In this document: one piece after another, positions 58,300-64,000 of the stretch
How positions within the stretch are numbered: position 1 is the stretch's first letter
Layout: the number at the start of each line of letters is the position of its first letter
NCBI GenBank assembly: GCA_008477525.1
Contig: SPDT01000006.1
Coordinates: forward strand, 2,259,501 to 2,323,500
DNA length: 64,000 nt
Direction: 5' to 3'
DNA from: Hypomyces perniciosus
Lineage: Eukaryota; Ascomycota; Sordariomycetes; Hypocreales; Hypocreaceae
Position numbers and translations under genes: made by a program
The notes under the pieces: generated by a model
The model's database searches: none
What the model was told of the DNA's origin: nothing
What the model saw: only the letters and a program-made list of their open reading frames with translations

Positions 58300-60360
58300 T
58301 TACTCAGCATCGTCGTCACAGTCCTCTTCGCCAGCATTCTTCGATTTTGCAGACGGTTTTGACACCCGTTTCCGAGCATTCATCTTCTTGAGCTCATGAT
58401 TTACCACGAAGACACACAGCAGCTGGTCGATCTCGTTATCCGAGGATTGCAGGCTCTGGTCTAATAAAGGTTAGTGTTACCTGCAACATCAACATGGAAA
58501 TGTGACCATAGGACGACATACAAAGTTCTTTGCGAGAGTCAAGGAGTTCTTGAGAAGTCTGGTGGATCATAGGGGATAATGGAGCCTTGAGCCAATCCAA
58601 TGACATCTCCAGACTCTTCTTTGTCCGGAATTGATAGTGGTAAAACACTGTCAAGAGCGGGAAGAACGCATCCGTGAGCCACTTATAAAGATGTCCCTGA
58701 GCGGCAGCTGCTCGAGTGTGTCAGTCAAGGTTTCACATTATTGCCTTATCGAGCTTACCTGTCTGGGTCGGTTCACTGTTGTCACGAGCAAGACGAACAA
58801 TATGAGCCTTGAAAGCAGCCAGGAGTTCCTGATACATCAAGATGAGCTGCCACATGCTCGCCCAAATGGCCATCCTCTCTTGAGGCTTTGGCGGCCCCTG
58901 TTGTGCAAGGCAGTCATCCAGCTCCTTGAGAATATCATGCTCTAGTGAGTAAAGACCCCTTCGGGCGATATTTCTCAGCTGGGCTTGGACGGAGAGGGGG
59001 AGAGTGACGAGGTTGCCGGAAGGATCAAGGCACCAGAACGAAGGTGTTTTCCAAATTCGAAAGAAACAATTCATTCTATGAACCTTCTCGACGAGGCCAT
59101 GCTGTGGCTCAGTTAGCCCAGTAAGACGGAGTCGAGACTCTGCGGCTCATACTTTGGGAAGGTTCGATCTCTCCTTCGAATATGAAAGCAGAAAGCTCTG
59201 AACCGCATGCCGAAAGTCCGGCTTGTGCTCCACGCGGATCTGGTCCTCGACCCACTTCTGCAATAATCCGTGACTTGGGACACAGTCTCGGGGGAAGTCA
59301 GCCTTTGTTAGACTGCCGGTCTCCTCGGACCCGCCTTGTGATCGGTAACCCTGGACAGTGGCGCGCATTTCTGACAGCTGGGTGTCCCTGGTGAAGAACA
59401 CCCTAATCTCTCTGGGCTTTCCGGTATAGAATCGAGGGCCAGTGCAAAGTTGCTCCTCTTGTTTGGCGTGACTTGACCAGACATCTGAAACCACTTTGTT
59501 AATATCTATGGCCATGGAATGTTACAGCCGTCTGAAAGACTTATACACATACCGGGAATCTTGCCCACAACGGGCCAAAACATGGAAGGTGTGGCGCGAG
59601 TGCAAGCTAGATGAGAGTGGTCTGGAAACGCTTTCCTACACGTGGGACAGACGCCACTGTCATGGCACTAGGGGTGGAGGTCTCAGCTTGATATTCAGGT
59701 GGGGGAGACACAATGTCTTACTCGGGTCTTGGAAACACGACATGGCAAGCAAGCCCCATTCTTGCGAACATCAGCCGTCTGGTCAGGGTCAAGCAGTTGC
59801 CTATGCCTTCTTTCTAGATCATTACCAGATCGTCGACGCTTCAAGCCAGAGGATACTTCAGCTGTCCTCTTAGTCTGATCCTCTTGGACCTGGAGGCGAG
59901 AGGGGTAACCTGGAATGACAACCTTGGAAGGGTCTTTCTGTGGGTAAGTCCACTCATCATCTTGAGCTTGGACTTCTCTAAGGGAAGCATCTGAGTGATG
60001 ATGGCCTTCATCAACCGATTCTAAAAAGGGCGAGCCCGAGTGGTCTGAAGGCGATGTGCTCCCACCCTGGATCAGGTCCGGGGGGGTCTGGCCAGAATAG
60101 TCTGACGTTACTGCCTCGTCATCAGATTGATACGGGGCCATGGTGATATACTCATTATCCCACTCATAGGGAAGAGAGTTTAGAACCGAGGGAATCTCGG
60201 TGATGAGCTTGGACAAAGAGGGCCGGCTGTGATGGTGGGCGGGAGAGTCAAAGGAGTTGGTGTCTCCGCAGAACCCCTGCCAGTCAAAGAACTGGTCAAA
60301 GAGCTCCTCCAGCTCCGGGGTGAGTCGGGGGTTTTCATGTCCCATCTGGGGCGTAACCAT
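58300..60360 (-). CDS. Zn2Cys6 transcription factor with central DNA-binding motif
   Basis: Six exons, 60360-59722, 59667-59553, 59484-59153, 59101-58759, 58707-58522 and 58460-58300, all phase-consistent, give 591 residues. The acceptor of exon 5 may lie three bases further upstream (58710). The zinc cluster spans the first intron: CLPCRVSKTR (Cys204, 207), then C-HDSGV-C-PT-C-(x11)-C (214, 220, 223, 235). Before it lies an acidic N-terminus (TPELEELFDQFFDWQGF); after it a charged region (RFYTGKPREIRVFFTRD) and a helical middle (HGLVEKVHRMNCFFRIWKTPSF). The end is Lys/Glu/Asp-rich with a possible nuclear signal (KKMNARKRVSKPSAKSK). In-frame ATGs exist at 60345 and 60687, so the N-terminus is uncertain by about 110 residues. 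Target genes unknown. Confidence 0.88.
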
Positions 60361-63300
60361 GTTGATATCCGTGTTAGTCACGGGATGCAGTGGGACCTTG
60401 GCTGGCTTCCAGGGCGAATTGAAGCAGGTGGCTTTGTCAGATGACGATAAGGTGAAGATGCCCAATGTTCCAGGTCTTTTCGTGTAAGATTTGATGGCTT
60501 CAGGGACTCTGCCTGACACAGAAAGATTATAATTTGGCCTCCAAAGAGTCTCTGGGTTCGTCCTCTCACTTACACCATCACCAGTTGTGCATTCTCGGTG
60601 AAAGTCAGGGCTCTGATTGGTCGATCCTGCTGTGGGTCCCCAGTCTTCTGGCCAATGACATCCTTGTCCTTCACCGATTTTGACCATCAAGCAGGGACCT
60701 CGCCATTAGTGCGGTAGTCAGGTGACTCCCCGCGAGTCTCCCAAGACGCCTCTGACGGTATGATGGAGCGAAGCCATTGAGAAATTAATGCTATAGGGGC
60801 TCATTTTGGTGTGAGTATGGACTCTTTTTGCAAAATACATGTACCAATCGCACTTGCGAGAGTTGGGGTGCCTTGATCGAGCTGTTGAGGTATCAGGGTC
60901 CTCAAGTTCAACGCCAATGGAGAGACCAGCTCAGGGACAACTGTCAGGCTCTCTTCACAGAAAATCTGCACCTGACGTACCGGTGTCTTCCCAGTCGTCT
61001 GACTAGTTCCCTTGGGCGTTAATTGGCGAGATCCCGCGCGGCCTGTCACAACCCAGCAATATCGGAAGAACCCAGAGGTGCGAGTAGGTACGTGGGCACT
61101 AACCTTCCACCAGCTGAGGTTCCGTGTGGCGAACTGCGTCGTGCTTCCCTGGAGGCTCTCTGGGATCAGAAGATGGAGGGAAACCTCTGATCAGAGATCG
61201 AGAGAAGGTCGGATAGGGGCGTCAATGTGTTAAAAACATTGCTAGGCAGGTTGGCTAAATCCAAACACTAATTACTGACAATGTTCGTACTATTCTCTAG
61301 CTCGCCCTGAAAGAAGCCGCTATACTGCTTTGGAACTGGATTAGGGATAATACTGCGTCAGTAATCACCGATATTTTTTCTTTCACGAGAAGGACCAACG
61401 GGCACCGACCTACACGCCGTTCTCGGCATTGTTTTGGATGGCCATAGGGTAGGTAGGCAGGTTTCTACATCTACGATTCAACGCTGTGGGGTCTACGGAC
61501 AAGCAGCCAGGAGTTGTGGAAGCAGGGATCACATGAACGCGGACAATAAAGCATCCTCTAGATGCATGGATGGCAAATGGGTTTCTCCCGCCATTGGAAA
61601 AACTTGGGGAAGCGGTTCAATGATTGCCAGGCATTCACCCCACCATATGGGCTAGGTTGCGGCAACACTGGGCGATCGTAACGCAAAACAGCAAGACAGC
61701 GGGTGGGAGACTTTCATGGTGTGCGGGAAAACATGTGACTGGCACAATATGGGAATTTCAAGAGCCCGGGTTCTTTCTCAACAATCCCTACCAGATCTTG
61801 GAGCATCTTCCGTCCTGCAAGATTAGATAAGATCCATTGGACCCGAATTGTCGGTTCTGCCGAAATAGGCAATTTTCCTAGGATGTGGGTCACGGTCCGT
61901 TCCCTCGGGATTGAAGACAACGGCACCAGACTTGAAAACTCAAAGTTGAGCTGATGTGATAGATAATATTTTTTACGTGAAGAGTAGAGACACTTGTGAT
62001 AGATGAATATTTATGGGTTTATAAGAAGTTGTAAGAACTTTGTGTAGTTGAGGGTTCTCAGCCATGTTCTGAAAGGATTAACAACACCAAGCAACAATGT
62101 ATATGTATCCCAGGGAGCCCTGTGGTATTCGTCCCACACTGCCCTCGTCAGCTAGATGGTACATTATAGAACCTCGTGTAGTAACAGAATCAATAACACC
62201 ACCCTCTTCATATAACCATTCCTCGTGATACTTAATAATAAAGGATCCTCTAAATCGTGTTGCTTACGAAATATATATATCAAATTCAATAGCTCCTTCT
62301 ACTCTAACGTTGACTAATATAGAATAGCCTGAACGCGCAGACTAGAAAGCCTGTTGAGACTTGCAAAGGTCATGATAAGTGTGATGTAGTGATTTGTACT
62401 TTTTACACGCCTAATTTGTCGGTACTTCTACTATAGCCAATTTTGGCGGGCAATAAATGTACACTTTAGAGTGCACTCACTGTCTGATTGGTCAGTATCC
62501 TTGAAAGTGACCGCCGTGCTCCCTTAACGCACTCAATGGGATGGATGGAGCAGATGCCCCGCGTGCAGTTTGTGAGCTGAAAATGATCGGCAGGTCTCCT
62601 AAAATACCGGGGAATTTTTCTTTCTTTCAAAGGATGCCAAGCTAAGGGGAGGGAGGAGCCAAGAAAACCAAAAGCATCAAAAATAGAACCGAAGGAGGCA
62701 ACAATCGCATCGTATTACTAGAATTGGATATCTTACCTTATAAATCAGGGCAACAATCAATCCTGACTCGGGTAGGCGCAGCTTTTGACTCAGCCTCACC
62801 GGGCAATCCGTAGGCCCCTATGTATACTCGTAAGTCCAGCAAATTTCGATTGCAGCATTCACACCGATATGATGCGATCGCTCTTGTAACTCCAAACTGT
62901 GCTCATGCTGATAGAATTCCTTCTGATGTGGCAATTTAGGTGCTGTGTGTGTGGCGACAACACGTACGAGAACATACATAATAATATCAAGCGACCAAAC
63001 CACAAGACACGGAATAATACGAGACATCCAATCCAGTCTTGGAGCTACCAAGTGTGACGCATGTGTCTTTTTATGTTGCACTACTTACTAGTCGGCACTT
63101 CACTCCCCAAACTAGTAGAAGCCCATCAGGGATACAACACGGTAGTAGTAGTATGTAGTACTCCGTACATTTGTCAGGTATGACGGACATTGTTACTTCA
63201 GTCTATTGTGCTGTTCAATAATACGGGGTGGTAGCGAGGTCATTCGCCGATAAACACGAGGGATTTGCGGGGCGGTCCACGTTGCGAGAGTTGGTGATGA

Positions 63301-63424
63301 CTAGCATTGGAGGAAATTTCGGAGTTGAAGCATGCATCTTGCATCCCGTTGCATTTACGAGTACAGTCAGAGTGTACTACTCGTACGAGTTGTAGGCTCT
63401 GATCCCTAACGCCTGAATTCTTTT
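60361..63424. other. 3 kb gene-poor region at the right end
   Basis: Upstream of the Zn2Cys6 gene. Small open frames, none above 90 codons with support. One TACTCCGTA at 63159-63167. AT content rises from about 62100. The first 330 bp may be translated if the upstream in-frame ATG at 60687 is used. Confidence 0.45.
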
Positions 63425-63950
63425 CAAGCGCCCTGAATTTTTCATAAAAGACAGACTATACTTAAATTAATAGGGATCTACAGTATAAAAGTAAAAAATA
63501 ACTATCCTCTTTTATAAATAATATATTAAACTAGTAGGGGATTTATAATATTATTAAAATATTTATAAAAAAATTATTATTAAAATTATTATTAAATTTT
63601 GTTTTTTAAATAAATTTAAATAATAATAGTATTTAAATTTACTTTAATTAAAATATTTAATTTAATTTCTTTAATCATATTACTATAATATTAATTAATT
63701 AATATATTTATTAATTAAAAAATATAAATAAATATAATTTATATTATAATTAAATATTTAAATTAATATAATTATTAATATTTCTTTATTATAAAATAAT
63801 ATTATTTAATATTTTTATATACTTTTAATTTACTATTTTAATATTAAGAGATAATAATATTTTTTTTAAAATATTTATAAATAGGTATTTATTATAGGTT
63901 AATAAGCTATTTAAGTGGCTTTCAAGTAGAGACAGTATATTGTAATTATA
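63425..63950. repeat. Extremely AT-rich block, likely RIP-affected repeat or AT isochore
   Basis: From about 63460 to 63890 the sequence is almost only A and T (TAATA, ATTAAA, TTTAAA) with TA-rich steps, sharply unlike the rest of the window. Such blocks in ascomycetes usually come from transposons mutated by RIP (C to T) or mark AT isochores. No open frame is left. A short sequence at its left border (63436-63458) and one at the window end (63979-64000, reverse-complemented) share ATTTTTCA and AGACT, suggesting imperfect inverted ends. Confidence 0.7.
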
Positions 63951-64000
63951 CCCGCTAGTTCTAGGAGCAGATGTACCTTTTTCAGTCTGCCTGAAAAATA

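Noticed and set aside
59147..60690. Idea that a biosynthetic cluster is controlled by the Zn2Cys6 protein
   Set aside because: No PKS, NRPS, terpene cyclase or linked tailoring enzymes in the window; the SDR and the hydrolase lie 27-37 kb away among unrelated genes.

Overview
The window reads as nuclear DNA of a filamentous ascomycete, most likely a Sordariomycete of the order Hypocreales. Genes are separated by long intergenic stretches and interrupted by short (about 45-75 nt) GT-AG introns. Recognisable proteins are fungal: a CYP51B-type sterol demethylase, verprolin, a Rtg2-type protein, a Zn2Cys6 regulator, an annexin with a PGQY-rich head, and a SAT4/rhodopsin-like membrane protein. No bacterial operon, CRISPR array, rRNA or convincing tRNA was seen. 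All exon borders were placed by hand from reading frame, GT-AG signals and family knowledge.

Layout. 0-10 kb: left-edge fragment of a minus-strand gene, a DUF3074 (START-like) protein, the CYP51B gene, a predicted tail-anchored protein with a possible Atg8-binding motif, and a nucleolin/Gar2-like protein. 10-16 kb is a dense housekeeping block: a complex I NDUFB10-like subunit, mitochondrial ribosomal protein mL54, verprolin, and a mitochondrial two-TM protein. 16-27 kb is sparser: a five-exon rhodopsin-fold membrane protein, a secreted alpha/beta hydrolase, an unknown protein, and a possibly broken multi-pass membrane gene. 26-37 kb: a large disordered protein with a coiled-coil tail, a four-exon SDR, a small cysteine-rich secreted protein, a small single-TM protein and a mucin-like secreted protein. 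37-52 kb: annexin, two unknown proteins (one with paired C2HC fingers), a BTB protein and a 649-residue disordered protein. 52-56 kb is a long stretch without a convincing gene. 56-60.4 kb: the Rtg2-like protein and a Zn2Cys6 regulator, convergent. 60.4-64 kb is gene-poor and ends in an extremely AT-rich block typical of RIP-mutated repeats or AT isochores.

Functional themes: mitochondria recur (complex I subunit, mL54, inner-membrane protein, the Rtg2 homologue of mitochondrial retrograde signalling, and a candidate mitophagy-receptor-like tail-anchored protein), but these are scattered and not a cluster. No secondary-metabolite cluster is visible.

The clearest pattern outside genes is a 9-mer, TACTCCGTA/TACGGAGTA, found about twenty times, always between genes or in leaders, against about 0.5 expected by chance. 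Other points of interest are the SWVEV tail-anchored protein, the unusual spacing and intron placement of the zinc modules, the broken membrane gene near 26 kb, and the AT-rich block with imperfect inverted ends at the right edge.
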